From Onthophagus taurus (taxonomy: Eukaryota; Arthropoda; Insecta; Coleoptera; Scarabaeidae), in assembly GCF_036711975.1 (NCBI RefSeq), contig NC_091968.1:5208001-5272000 (forward strand): a stretch of 64,000 nucleotides of DNA, in the 5' to 3' direction. Position numbers and translations under genes: made by a program. Positions 11,791 to 23,340 of the stretch are shown here, piece by piece. Position 1 is the first letter of the stretch. Every line of letters starts with the position of its first letter. The notes beneath the pieces were generated by a model. That model did not search any database and had not been told where the DNA came from. It saw only the letters and a list, made by a program, of their open reading frames with translations.

Positions 11791-12142
11791 TTTCGTCGTT
11801 CTGTAGCTACAGGTCTGATAAATAAATATTCAAATTTACTGCGTCCACGAAAATGTCGTAGCGCAAATTCAAAAGAAAGAGGAAGTTGCGAAAACTGTTC
11901 TGCCAAATTACCATTATCCCCCTGGAATTGGGGGGATTGAATATTTCGCCAAAATTGATTCCAAAAGCCTTTACTGAATGTATTTTAATAGCGTTTTAAT
12001 TCTGTCACAATGAATGAACAACCCATGCTACCAAAATTTCAAATCTCTACGAATAGTGGAACCTGAAAAAGTTCTAATGAACCAGTTACGTGAGACATCC
12101 CATCCTGTATATTGTTATTAAATTTATTAATTAAATTTGTAG

Positions 12143-12434
12143 AGATCATCGTACAGTTTATGTTGGAGATGCAAGAGGACGAGTTTTTTCTTGGAGTGTT
12201 TGCGAAGTTCCCGGTCGAGCGGCTGATCATTGGTTAAGAGACGAAGGAGCCGATTTTTGTGCAGGTTGCAACATTCGATTTACAATTTACGAACGAAAAC
12301 ATCACTGTCGTAATTGCGGCGAAGTTTTTTGTTCGAAATGTAGCCGCTTTGAAAGCGAAATATCCCGATTAAGAATCCTTAAACCCGTCAGAGTATGCCA
12401 AAGATGTTATGCGTCATTAAAACCAGATAAGTAA
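12143..12434 (+). CDS. bchs: blue cheese terminal exon with FYVE zinc finger
   Basis: The final 97 codons including the stop. It starts with a last WD-type strand (TVYVGDARGRVFSW). A FYVE domain follows: the WLRDEGADFCAGC start, the basic KHHCRNCGEVFC core (the R[R/K]HHCRxCG motif that binds phosphatidylinositol 3-phosphate), the CSRFESE segment and a closing VRVCQRCY. All eight zinc-ligand cysteine/histidine positions are present. The protein stops almost immediately after the finger, as in WDFY3. Frame and splice phase agree with the exon at 6773-6884. The FYVE finger targets the scaffold to autophagic and endosomal membranes. Confidence 0.95.
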
Positions 12435-13720
12435 AAAACGAAAAATGACCTATTAAGAAATTAAGAAACCTCTTCTGGGTATAAACATCAAATCCGGGTA
12501 TAAATGTAATTAAGCACAGAGATAAATGTGTAGAGAATCCTTTAAAGAAAATTTAAAAAAAAAATAATAAACATGAATAACGTAGAATAGAAGGGATAAA
12601 TTTTGTGAAAAAAAAAAGGTAAGTTTTTGATTTTTTTTTTAATTGACAGATTTGATCGAAATCTAATAAAAAACAAAAAAAAAATAAATTAAACAAGTCT
12701 GTGCCATATACTTCTTAACCATGACAATCTTTTGATTTCCCCAATTTTTCTTGTATACGTATTTTTTGGGTCTAATACATATTTATGACGATTCATCTCA
12801 GTTTATAACTAAAAAATTACATTTTCCAAAATTAATTTAAAAGCAAAAATGTATAAACCAATAGATAAAGTTAAAAAATAATAGAGTTACACCAATAGAT
12901 GATAGTGTTAATTGATAATAAGTGAAAATAACAATACAAAATAACCAGAGTTAACAAACAAAAAAAAATAATAAATTATCTCCTGAGATATAATTGTTGT
13001 AATATTGCAAAATGATAATATTATATATTGATTTAATTCTTGTTAATTTATACAATTTTGATTTTATTAGCTAATTTTTTATAGATGTGTTTTTCTGCAA
13101 GGTATTTTATTAACCTGTATTAATTATTATTGTTTTTTTTTATTATTTTAATTTATTAATTTATCTGTTTTTACAATTTTTTAAGTGTTTAAACTTTTTT
13201 AACTTAATGCAAATATATGGAATAATTAAGAAATTAATAAAAAGAAAAAAATCCGGAATGAAATTTTTGTGCTTGTGCAATGTTTGTAAATTTTAATGGT
13301 TAGTCGTATGTAAATACTCAATTAAAAAAGAAATCGTAATGAGAAAACAATTTATTAAAAAAAATGTTGAGGGTTGAATAAAGTATTAAAAAAATGGTAT
13401 TACTTATTCAATATTCCTTTTTGATCATTTATAATCGATTTGATTTCTATTGATATTAATTTTACAATAATTTAATGTCATGCACAGGCGATACGGTAGA
13501 CAATATCCAAAATGAAAAAATATTAAAAAAAAATTTATGATAAAAAAATAAGAACCTCGTACTATTGTGCGATTCCAAAGTATATTTCCGTATATTTTGT
13601 AATTATATGTGATACTTGTAGAGTGTAGAATTTAGTCGAAAATTGTATATAAATATATATACATATAAAATAACTCTATATATGAACGTATTGACATTTA
13701 ATAAAGCAGAATCCCTGAAA
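12435..13720 (+). other. blue cheese 3' UTR with several poly(A) signals
   Basis: AT-rich, non-coding sequence after the stop codon. Possible polyadenylation signals occur near 12576 and at 13700-13705 (AATAAA). The transcript end cannot be fixed from sequence. No RNA gene or repeat is apparent. 13721-14072 likewise shows nothing recognisable. Confidence 0.5.
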
Positions 13721-14510
13721 AGACTTCTTTTTTTAAAGAACCTAAAACTAAGTATCATAACTTTAAAGATTTATTTCCAATTCCTTCCATTTTCATTCCT
13801 TAAATGAAAATCCACAATTTATTGTAGTAACAACGATAAACGTATTTGACTGTAAATTCCTAAACTGAAGTTTCAATATCATCTCTGTGGTTATAGAATA
13901 AATAATGAATCATTAATTTAGGGATGGCACGATCAGCTGACAAAACTGGCCAGATCAATACACAACTAATTCATTGTAAATAAAATTTATGTATTATACA
14001 AGCCGATTTATTAGCTCACCATCAAACTTTGACATATGATAGTTAATGCAATTACAAAAAAAGATGTTAACGAACATATGGACCGTTTATTTTGAAAGTG
14101 GTGTAAGTCCATTTTCTCTTGTTTCAAAAATCAAAATTAATTTAAAAAATGTTAATTAAAAAATTTAGGCAAATTATATCAAGTCTGGCAGTATTTCTAC
14201 TGTTTTTACTAAACGCGGCGTATTTACTAAACTGATGTATACTTACGGACTGCAAATGGACTTACACCACTTTCAAAATTAGACAATTGTAAAAATCGTT
14301 TAGTTTCAATTTTGAAAAATCAAATATCACTTAAAATATACTTCATATTGATCCAATTCTGTTTACAAATAATGACACGACATAAAATAGAAGCAGTATT
14401 TTTAATTTTAGACGCTAATTACATTGTTAAAAATACAAGATATTGATAGTATTTACTTATGCTCTGCATATGGCAGTGTTTCGAAATATGCATGATGCAC
14501 CGGTGGTATA

Positions 14511-16684
14511 CAGAGTGTCCCACCTAAGTTGCCTCGGTCCATAGCCGAATTATGATTGAGTTTTTCAAAAAATGTTTCAAATAAAAGTTGAATCGAATCA
14601 TATTGTACATATTTTAAAATTAGTTTCAGTAATGGCGAACTTCCGGTTCTACTGGAAATGGATATCAACTTTGTTATTTTAAATGGAACATTCTGTATAT
14701 TATTGCATTTTTGGATTCCTCGTGAAATTTCAATGGTACTTTGTTAAGGATACCTTAGGTCTAGTTGGTATCGTTTTTGAATTATATGACGATTTTCGAA
14801 AAAAATGACATTTGCAACGTCTTATAAATTTGGCAATATTGCCGAAACTGTGAAAGCTAGAAAGATTTGGTTTTCTGTTTTGGATTAACAATAAAAGAGC
14901 ACACGTTTGCTAATAGAAAATTATGCATTTATATTATGGAGTTCTTAAGCAGGGATCTGTAATTTTCGAACTTTTTAATCATGGATAACTTAATTTTTTT
15001 AAATGGAACAATATACAAGTGTTTGCATAACTAGATGTAAAATTTAATTTCCTTTCAGTTTTATACAGGTATCATGGTGTCTATCTTCAACGGTTTTGGA
15101 GATATTCCCGATTTTTCAGTTTTTAACGATAGATACTAGATTTCTAGATAGATGCTAGATTTCGCAGCGCCGGTCATCTTCCCCTCGCATTTTACCAGGC
15201 TTGGGATTGGCAGAAATATTACTGGCATGCTTAAAAAGTGGCCAACAAAACACAAATAAAAAAACACTATTGCATCAAATGTTCAAAATGTTTTGTTCAC
15301 TACATAATAGAAATCGTTTTTGTAATCGTTTTCTGGTGTGATTTCTTGAAAAGCTCTTACAATGCCTTGACGTATATCGTCAAGAGTAGTTGGTAATGTC
15401 TCATAAACCTTGCTTTTAATGAAACCCCCATAAAAAGAAATCGCAAGTGGTAAGATCTGGCGATCTCGGAGGCCATCTAACAGGTCCTCCTCGTCCTATC
15501 CAGCGGTCCGGAAAGGACACATCCAAATACCGACGTACTTGGGCGGTATTGTGCGGTGGAGCACCATCGTGTTGGAACCACATCCACTGACGAATAGCTA
15601 GTGGAATATTTTCCAAAAGAACGCCCAAACTATTTTCTAAAAATTCTAAATAAATCATACCCGTCAAACGTTGATTATGAAAGAAAGAGCCTATGATGTG
15701 CGTTCCAATGACACCTGACTACACGTTCACTGATCATCTGAATCGATGGGGGTTTGTTGTATCATAATAATGACAATTGTGACGATTCACAAACCCATTT
15801 TTGTGAAAGGTAGCTTCATCCGAAAACATCACCTGTCCGAAAAAATTCGCATCAAGATTAGTTCTTTCAATTGCCCACTGACAGAATAACAGCCTGCTTT
15901 CGAAATCGCCTTCAGTAATTTCCTGGTGCAACTGGTTTCAATACGGATGATAATTATGTTTTCTTAAAATCCTGTGTACCGAAGATTTACTGATGGTTGT
16001 CCTCCTACTTATTTCACGCACACTAGATTCTGCATTTTCTTGCACAGCTAACAATACGTGCAACTGGTTTTCATACGTAGGTACGGAGTTATTACGGTTG
16101 CGCTTAGTACGTTTTACGGATCCAGTATTTGTAAATCTTTCCAGTAAGGACAGAAATGCCCACCTATCTGTATATTGTTGTGCGTAAACTGTTGACGCTA
16201 TCAAAGCGTTCTTGTTATATTCGCCGAGGACGAAAACCATATCGACTAATTCTTTCCGCGTAAGTGACATTTTTAATTATTATGTTAACAAATAATACTT
16301 AAATATACAGTTCTAATGCGTGGAACACTAATGACAGTTCTAATGCGTGGAACACTAATGACAGTTTAGCTAGTTTGTTTTCCAAGCCTACTTCAATTTT
16401 TAATAGTATTGCAAAGCGTCGACCACCTTCTATTTTACCAGTCCTAAGCCTACTTCGCAATACATATTTATCGTAAAAAACTGAAAAATCGGGAATATCT
16501 CCAAAACCGTTGAAGATAGACACCATGATACCTGTATAAAACTGAAAGGAAATTAAATTTTACATCCAGTTATGCAAAAATTGGTATATTGTTCCATTTA
16601 AAAAAAATAAGTTATCCATGATTAAAATGTTCGAAAATTACAGATCCCTCAATCATAATTCGGCTATGGACCGAGGGATGTCTT
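14511..16684 (-). mobile_element. mariner inserted in the DUF7869 gene
   Basis: The left end is CAGAGTGTCCCACCTAAG and the right end is the inverted relic GGGATGTCTT; both share CCTCGGTCCATAGCCGAATT. TA dinucleotides flank it. A second inverted repeat inside (about 14952-15140 against 16467-16649, containing TTTTATACAGGTATCATGGT) brackets the transposase. About 390 bp between the outer and inner left repeats has no mirror on the right, suggesting a deletion or insertion at one end. Confidence 0.85.
15416..16270 (-). pseudogene. mariner transposase, nearly full length but broken
   Basis: 16270-15938 is the DNA-binding half (MSLTRKELVDMVFVLGEYNK, RFTNTGSVKRTKR, and a second helix-turn-helix ISRRTTISKSSVHRILRKHN). 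15931-15734 has FFGQVMFSDEATF with the first catalytic aspartate. 15667-15416 has WFQHDGAPPHNTAQVRRYLD with the second and RSPDLTTCDFFLWG with the third. A stop near 15935 and a frameshift near 15700 break the frame. All three acidic residues survive, so inactivation looks fairly recent. Confidence 0.88.
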
Positions 16685-18811
16685 TATATTTTTCATAATA
16701 GGCCTGCTATCTTGGTACAAAGGCGCGAGGGCGATTTTTTCAAATTTTAGCGGTCTTCCAGGACGTGTAGGTAATAAATTTATAGTTTTAAATTCTTTGT
16801 CCTTCATCGATGTTTTATATAAAATACCGTATGGAGCACTTTTGAGAAACCTTATCCAACATATTTGCAACCAATTTACCTGTTCTCCATTAGTGTTTTT
16901 TTTATTTGTTTTTTAATCGCATTTTTAAGATTTTGTATTGAAACGAAATTCTCTCGTTTCATTTCATGTAAAATGAATTTATCATGTTTTCTACATTGTG
17001 TTATTACATCATAATAATCCTGTGGTGTGTAAATAAAATTCTTTTTTCGCAATGCCATTTCTATGATGCCAAAATCTGCATCGTTCGGAAGGTATAAATG
17101 CCCCGAGAGTAAAAATTTGTGATCAATTATATCAATGTTATTTTCCAACGACTAGAGAACCTTCAACCACATCAATGCCATTTGTAAATTTCGATTTTGC
17201 CCAGTACACATGTCACTGTAGGCAAATAACATGGCATTTTTAACATTGGTCGTTACATTTTCTAAATGCCTTAAACAGCAAATTCTTGCGATTAACTTTA
17301 TTGTCGTGGAAATTGTGAAAACCCTCGTTTAAAACATACATATTTCGTTTATAACATGCGATGGAGACAGATAATTTGGGGTAAGGTAAAGCTTTTTGTA
17401 AGTCAAAAGAGAAGGCAAAGTATTTATCAGGATTTTTTGATGCCAGAATTTTATCTTCTTGTGATGCTTTTCTAGCTAATTCAGCATCTTGCAAGTGAAC
17501 ATCATGTCTTTGTACAAGAATTGTTTTTCCTTCGTCATCAGTAGTCTTAATTTTCATGTTTAAGAAATCGCATTTCGCACAGGTATATCTTTACGTAGCA
17601 AATGGAAGTGGAACTTGAAATCTCGTTTAAAGATTTTCCTGTATGTCCATTCATTAACTGAACTCAAGTTATTTATTTTCCTTCCATTTTTCTAAGTATA
17701 AATTATACATTTTTCTTATGTTTAATTCAAGATTTAAAAACATCCGTTCTGGATTTTGGGATCGAGTATAGTGACTTTCAAATGCCGGAAAGCTTTTTAT
17801 GTGTTCTATCACCGTATTCGTCACTAGCTCACTAGTTCTTCTGCAAGAGCCATCCATTTTTCCACGCATGTCTTTCGGAATATTCTCATGCGCTTTTAGG
17901 ATACGATCAATTCGTCCAGTAGATATTTGGAAAGTATCAATAAAAAATTTCTTACATACTAAAATGTTTCCACCAGAAGTGACCAGCTAAAATTTATAAG
18001 CATAGTGCCCGAATTATTTCTAGGCCTTCTTCTATTGACAGTTTCACGTTGAACATTACAATAGAGAAATACATTTTGCTTATTAAAATCACCTATATTC
18101 CAGAACTTATCATAAATTTCTATACGTTGTGTTTTATTAATACGCTATATACATTTCTTCGAACAATTAAAATTTTTGGCTTCAAATTTTTTTGCTGGAA
18201 TGAGTTTTCCTCTTTTTGTATAGTACTTTTGTCCAGTACTTCGCTTAATTTTGTTTATTTGTTGCATATATTTTCCTTTATTTTGTTCAGCAGAATCTAA
18301 GTTCTCAGTAACAATATCCTCATCTGATGAAGATTCTACCTCTATCATTCTTCTCTTTTTAAAAATCGTTAATTTGTAAGTTGTCATAAAATAATATTGA
18401 TTTACTATTTATTCTTACCTATATCACTATCTGATGTTAATCTGAAGTTATCGATTTTAGGAAAAAAAATACAATAAGTAACCCAAAGTAACCTAAACTA
18501 CTAACTCTTGACACGTAATATAAAACAAATGCAAAAAATAACAGGCTGATCGACAACCATCAACTAAGCCACTTACCTCTGTCAATTGGACTTACACCAC
18601 TTTCATAATCGATGATTATGAATATTATGATACTTCATTTACCGACCAATTTTAAATTTTACAAAACAGGGGAATTTTGTAAGAAATTAAACACGGACTA
18701 GTTATACATAAAAAATTTACATTAAATTAAGCATGAATTACGTACTTAATATCTCATTTTTTTCAAAAATGGACTTACACCACTTTCAAAATAAACGGTC
18801 CATATGTTCTA

Positions 18812-19706
18812 TTTCAATCATTTACGAAATCTGATTTAACTTTTTGATTTAATTTTTTTTAAAACAAGGATCGACAATTTTTTCGAATTATGCAATTTCC
18901 GTCGATTAAGTTTTAAAAATTCGTATATAATCCATTTCTTGGAATATTAGCATGAAAATCTCCCAAAGTGTTAATAAAAGTGTCTTCTTTCCAATGCACC
19001 AACCCGTTTTGAAAAATAGCTTTTAGTTTTTGAGAAAACAATATTTGAAGTTTTGATAAAATTTTCGATGTTGCAATTTTCTTCGATAATTTTCAAAATT
19101 CGCTATAAAATTCATTTCTTGAAGGATCCTTGTGGAAATATCACCAATTATTAATTAAAGTATCCTCTTTTTAATGCAAAAAGCCGTTTCGAAAAATCAC
19201 TTTTAGTTCTTTAGAAATAAATTTTTGAAATAATCGACAATTTTTTCGAATTTTGTAATATTCGCCGATTAAGTTTTCAAAATTCATATAAAATCCAGTT
19301 CTTGGAATATGAGTATGAAAATTTCCCAAAATGTTAATAAAAGTGTCCTCTTTCTAATGAACCGACACGTTTTGAAAAATAACTTTTAGTTTTTGAGAAA
19401 ACAATATTTGAAGTTTTCATAAAATTTTCGATGTTGCAATTTTCTTCGATAATTTTCAAAATTCGCTATAAAATTAATTTCTTGAAGGATCCTTGTGGAA
19501 ATATCACCAATTATTAATTAAAGTATCCTCTTTTTAATGCAAAAAGCCGTTTTGAAAAATCACTTTTAGTTCTTGAGAAATAAATTTTTGAAATAATCAA
19601 CAATTTTTTAAAATTTTGCAATTTTCGCCGATTAAGTTTTAAAAATTCGTATAAAATCCAGTTCTTGGAATATGAGTATGAAAATTTCCCAAAGTATTAA
19701 TAAACG
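18812..19706 (-). repeat. 362-bp satellite array next to hAT BED exon (locus C)
   Basis: About 2.5 units of a ~362-bp repeat made of two related ~180-bp halves. One half has AACAATATTTGAAGTTTTG and TTCGATGTTGCAATTTTC. The other has AATCGACAATTTTTTCG and CCAGTTCTTGGAATATGAG. The array abuts the N-terminal hAT piece at 19707 and has the same orientation relative to hAT coding as the other two loci. Confidence 0.88.
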
Positions 19707-20052
19707 TGTCAAATCATCTCAGCTATTTTGGCAGTAATTTTTTTAGCTCGTGGATCGTTTATATTCCAAGATTTATTTTTCGTTTGGTCTTTAGTTTTAC
19801 ATTTTCCGTTAACGTTTTCTCAAGTTTCTTATCTTCAGTTTCGTTTTGTTGGTATTTCTTATATTTATCTTCATGGTGTCGTTTTAAATGAAGTAGTACC
19901 GGACTAGTTGAAGCTGCTTTTCCTTTCCCTCCTCTTGATATTACTTGCTTGCACAATTTACAATTAGCTTTTGTTTCATCACTTTCATTAATGTTGAAAT
20001 ATTGCCAAACTTTACTATTTTTAATAGACATTTTCAAGTTTTTGTGTTTCAA
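19707..20052 (-). pseudogene. hAT transposase N-terminus with BED zinc finger
   Basis: Minus-strand frame starting MKHKNLKMSIKNSKVWQYFN carries a BED finger: W-x2-F, CKLCKQVISRGG, then H-x4-H in LLHLKRHHEDKY. It is followed, past a stop, by DPRAKKITAKIAEMI, the usual start of the hAT catalytic part. There the sequence turns abruptly into the satellite. The catalytic core and dimerisation region are absent. Confidence 0.8.
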
Positions 20053-21647
20053 CTTGCTTTTTTTAACATTAACATCACACCACTATAAATTATTACTAGA
20101 GGTTGCAAAGTGTATCATACAGGATTAATTTAATTGTAGGGGAATTTAAATAACACACTTTTTAACATCTTATTAACAAATATATTAAAATATATAAATA
20201 AATATACAATTAACAACATAATTATTACAAATAAATACCAAGATTTTTTTTCATTACCTTTTTAATTTTTTTTGTTTGAATTTTTTCAAGATTCATGATT
20301 TTTACCCCTTCAAAGATATTCTTTATTATTATACAAGATGATTTAGAGAAACAGGAAGATGTTTAATCTTTATTATTGTTATAAAAAATTATTATGTTAC
20401 CAAATTTTATTTATTTATGAAATTGTACTCCATAGAAGATGAAATTAAATCAAGGAATGTAGCAGATAGTGATAATAGTATAGCACAAACAGACATTTAA
20501 AAGTTAATTCGCCAAATTGTACAATTAGAACTCAAAATCTTAACATCAGATCTTAGGCAGTGGTGGCCCAGATTGTATGGTTCATTAAAAGTTTAACAGA
20601 TTCAGCTTCATCTTGTTTTAAAGATTGATAACTACGTTATCAGATAAAACAAAAATAACGACTGTGCGTTAGTTATGTTGGTATTTTACGTGCAAAACGA
20701 TGCAGATGCCAATCAGAGACTTTCAAAGATGTCATCATATTGAACAATTGATCTTGATCTTAAAAACCACATTGTTAATTAATAATTATTTGATATAGAC
20801 AATAACGAAAAGATTAATAATAATTTTTTCATCACAATAATAAAGATTCCCTTTACTTAAACCATACTGATATATAAACCTCCTTTTAAGTACGAACATG
20901 TATAACGCATATTGTATTTAGCAATCATTACATCATCATCATTATTACTATCAAACGTTTTATTCCCAATTGCACCCGAAATTATTATAAATTATTCTAT
21001 TATAGGTTGGTAGTAATAAAACTTTAATGAAATAACATGACGTGTATGTAATAATTGCTTCAAAATTTAACTAAGTCCATATAAACCCGACTTGATAGTT
21101 ACATAACCAATGTTTCATTTGAATATCATTTTCTCTGTCATTTTTCTTTAATCAATTAGGTTTTTATGGACTATCATTTTTATTAACATTAATTGGAAGT
21201 GTTAAAAAGACATACAGTTAACATCAACATAGACAATAGTTTTTTTTTTAAACGTCTTAAATTCTTTTTTATTTTTGAAAATAGCAAAAGACATCTTTTT
21301 AAATCTTATCTTTTCAATAAAATTTTTATTCACACTTTCTTTTATCATTCGACAGAGAGCATTTTCAACATTGATAGTTTTTCCAGATTATGTTATCAAC
21401 TTAAAGAGTATGAGAGAAACTTTCTTATTGCTTAAAAACTTTGATAATAACGACAATAAGAAAACAACAACAAAAAGATATTCAAAGAAACTTAACCTAA
21501 CAAAAAATCAACAATAAAAAAAAATTACATTTACAAAATACAAATATCACAAAATCAGCACTCGGAGTCACTCTTTATCATTTCTTATTCCACAAATCCT
21601 TCCTTTTAATATTTTTTTAACACCCTTTTTTTTCTCCAAATATAGAT
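20053..21647 (-). other. sarah 3' flank and presumed 3' UTR
   Basis: AT-rich DNA downstream of the sarah stop codon on its strand. No convincing gene on either strand; the short open frames at 21193-21517 have no recognisable content. The proximal part is probably 3' UTR, but I cannot place the poly(A) site. Confidence 0.4.
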
Positions 21648-22114
21648 TTACGATCTTTCTGGACAACTAGTATGTATAATCCTACCTTTATTATTACCAC
21701 CTCCAAGAGCTGTATGAACAACAATACTTGGTTGACCAGGTGAAGGAGGATGAAGTTCGTGAGAAGATCCAGGTGTTAAATTAGCTAAGGCTGCTAATAG
21801 ATCATGATTAATGATTGGTTCCCCTTCTGGTCTTGGTTCCCAATCTAATGGAGGCGACGCTGGGGGTGAAATCAGGAACTGTTTGAACGGAGCTGGTGGT
21901 TGTAAACTGCTATTTTTTACAGGTGTTACAGGTTGCGCGAAATAACACGTTATCACCGACTCGTTTATTTTGTACTGATGTAATTGAACTCTGGCGCTTG
22001 CTGCAGCTAAAGGCGTTTCAAAGTTGACCCGAACACGTCGAAAACTACGTAACCATTGAAACGTTACTTTAGGATCGAAAACGCGAAATAATTCTTCTAC
22101 TTCTTCTTTTTTCT
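21648..22114 (-). CDS. sra: calcipressin (RCAN/sarah) exon 2
   Basis: The second and last coding exon of the calcineurin regulator. It continues the RNA-recognition-like fold (EVEELFRVFDPKVTFQWLRS, FRRVRVNFETPLAAASARVQ). It then gives the family signature QFLISPPASPPLDWEPRPEG, the SP-repeat segment through which calcipressins act on the calcineurin A subunit. A C-terminal PSIVVHT is a plausible PxIxIT-type calcineurin docking site. The acceptor is TAATAG at 22117-22115 and the frame joins exon 1 after its single leftover base. The protein totals about 219 residues, near the usual family size. A terminal GRIIHTSCPERS precedes the stop. Confidence 0.95.
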
Positions 22115-22189
22115 CTATTACATACAAAAAAAAAACAAATTAATTTATTAATTTCAATTCATTTTTTAGGTTATAATTGTTGTTCTAAC

Positions 22190-22382
22190 CCGCATTTGTG
22201 AACACAGTATCGTGAATGTTAGTGACGATCAACGAGGATGGTAAATCATCGAATTCATCGTCGGTTTCGTGAGGACTATCAGGATCCGTTTCCGGCATTA
22301 AATTAGGATGAACGTTGGGCAAACCGTCTTGGTCGTTGATAATTATGTTCTCGTCGCTTAATTCTCCGTTGCTGTCCGACAT
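22190..22382 (-). CDS. sra: calcipressin (RCAN/sarah) exon 1
   Basis: The start codon is at 22382. The exon encodes an acidic N-terminus (MSDSNGELSDENIIINDQDG) and the first beta strand of the fold (LPSSLIVTNIHDTVFTN). The donor is GGTTAGAA, after 64 codons plus one base. A 75-bp intron separates it from exon 2. In flies the orthologue works in egg activation, mitochondrial function and memory; here only the protein identity is supported. Confidence 0.93.
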
Positions 22383-22487
22383 TGTGGATAACTAAAAAAG
22401 GATGTTTAAATAGGAAAAAGGATTTTTAATGTTGTGGTTAAAACATACCTTCAAAAAAACGATATATCTTTCGATTGAAACGAAACC
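22383..22487 (-). promoter_or_regulatory. sarah 5' leader and proximal upstream region
   Basis: A short stretch between the start codon and the first copy of the triplicated segment. I see no TATA box. The transcription start is probably here or in the first repeat copy (22488 onward), which would make the other two copies duplicated promoter-proximal DNA. Confidence 0.35.
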
Positions 22488-23191
22488 AGCGGCTGATTTA
22501 ACATTTGTTTGTTAAATGTCAAATGTCACGTTTGACAGTTGACAATTATTTGGGTTAAAGAACGTATCCTAAGTGAGTAAAAAAATTAAAAATTATTGTT
22601 ATTAATAAATAATTAGGATTTTATTATTAAGTTAAATTAAATTATTTTTATTTTTTAGGGATAAATTAATTTAAATTCTTCTAAAACAAAAATTAATGAA
22701 TTAGGATGGAGATAAAGTCAAGCAAAATTTTTAAATATCATTATTAATAACAATAATTAATGAAAATAAGACTTCATTTAATCCAATTTGACCTATTTTT
22801 TGTTTCACCGACATCACATTGATTATTTTTTAATTAATATTGTTATTAAAAATTGTTTCAGCGCCATCTTTCGGGATTACACTAAATTTGGAACTTTTAA
22901 ATTTATTTTAATTTTATCTAAAAATCTTTTCGGAAAATCATAAATGTGGTAATTTAATGAAAAATATTTGAATTAAAACAAATCTTTGTAAAAAATATAC
23001 AATATTTTATATGATATAAATATAAAATCTTATAAAAATAATGCGATTATACCGCCATCTATTGGGATAAAAACAAAAACAAAATGTCAAAAAGTAATTT
23101 AATTTTATTACAAAAAAACTTGAAAAAAGTAACAATTTAAACCAAAATTTTCAATTAAAACCTGATTAATATCTAAATTTACTTAGTTTTA

Positions 23192-23340
23192 GGTACTTAA
23201 ACCGGAAGTCTATACAATTTTTTGCCTCCTTTTGGTGGTGGTTGAGCTCGGATTGATTGGCCGGGTTCTTGAAGAATTAATTCTTCTTCGGGTTCATCAC
23301 AAACACCACCAGCTTCGTAAGTATATTCCTTTCGAGTATT
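23192..23340 (-). pseudogene. duplicated 3' end of cuticle gene (copy 1)
   Basis: Encodes the same last ~48 codons as the functional exon (EYTYEAGGVCDEPEEELILQ to KLYRLPV and stop) but has no upstream coding sequence; it is cut at CGAGTATT by the next repeat copy. Apart from an isoleucine for proline or threonine in the GQSIRAQ segment it is intact, showing a recent duplication. Confidence 0.88.

Larger units (their letters stand above)
6909..12107. mobile_element. 5.2-kb TIR element carrying a tandem-repeat core
   Basis: The left end CAGGGTGTCTCACGTAACTG is mirrored at the right end, with roughly 100 bp of matching inverted repeat on each side that includes GGTAGCATGGGTTGTTCATT. TA dinucleotides flank both ends (6907-6908 and 12108-12109), as expected for Tc1/mariner-type insertion. 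No transposase of its own was recognised. It contains a smaller repeat at 7500-7853, a ~190-bp tandem array, and a mariner inserted into that array. Confidence 0.8.
6885..12142 (+). other. blue cheese last intron, 5.3 kb, almost all transposon
   Basis: The intron is bounded by GTAAAT and a TTTGTAG acceptor. Only about 24 bp at the left and 35 bp at the right lie outside the inserted element at 6909-12107, so the ancestral intron was about 60 bp. Confidence 0.85.
14453..18387 (-). pseudogene. DUF7869-domain (RNase H-like fold) protein gene, interrupted
   Basis: Minus-strand pieces in order: 18387-18145, an acidic and lysine-rich N-terminus; 17869-17669, ending in LNIRKMYNLYLEKWKE; 17557-17240, with RHDVHLQDAELARKAS, FSFDLQKALPYPKLSVSIAC and NEGFHNF; 17240-16870, with YSDMCTGQNRN and HKFLLSGHLYLPNDADFGII; 16870-16687; then, beyond the inserted mariner, PPVHHAYFETLP and the stop at 14453. 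FDLQ, SD-x-C-x-GQN and SGH-x3-PND-x-DF are the conserved blocks of an insect protein family I know as DUF7869 and which I take to be transposon-derived. Two or three frameshifts are present. Its role as transposase is inferred from the inverted repeats around it. Confidence 0.75.
14073..18811 (-). mobile_element. TIR transposon encoding a DUF7869-type protein
   Basis: The ends are a perfect inverted repeat of about 43 bp: AACATATGGACCGTTTATTT continuing through GAAAGTGGTGTAAGTCC at 14073-14115, mirrored at 18769-18811. Subterminal copies of GGACTTACACCACTTTC occur at about 14250 and 18590. The coding region on the minus strand is interrupted by a complete mariner (14511-16684). The net element without the mariner is about 2.6 kb. 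No target-site duplication is obvious next to the repeats. Confidence 0.8.

Noticed and set aside
18812-19706. CRISPR-like or bacterial repeat array
   Set aside because: Units of 362 bp with no spacer pattern in a eukaryotic genome; a satellite.
22141-22190. Readthrough between the two sarah exons as one frame
   Set aside because: The stretch contains stops and has proper GT and AG boundaries; it is a 75-bp intron.
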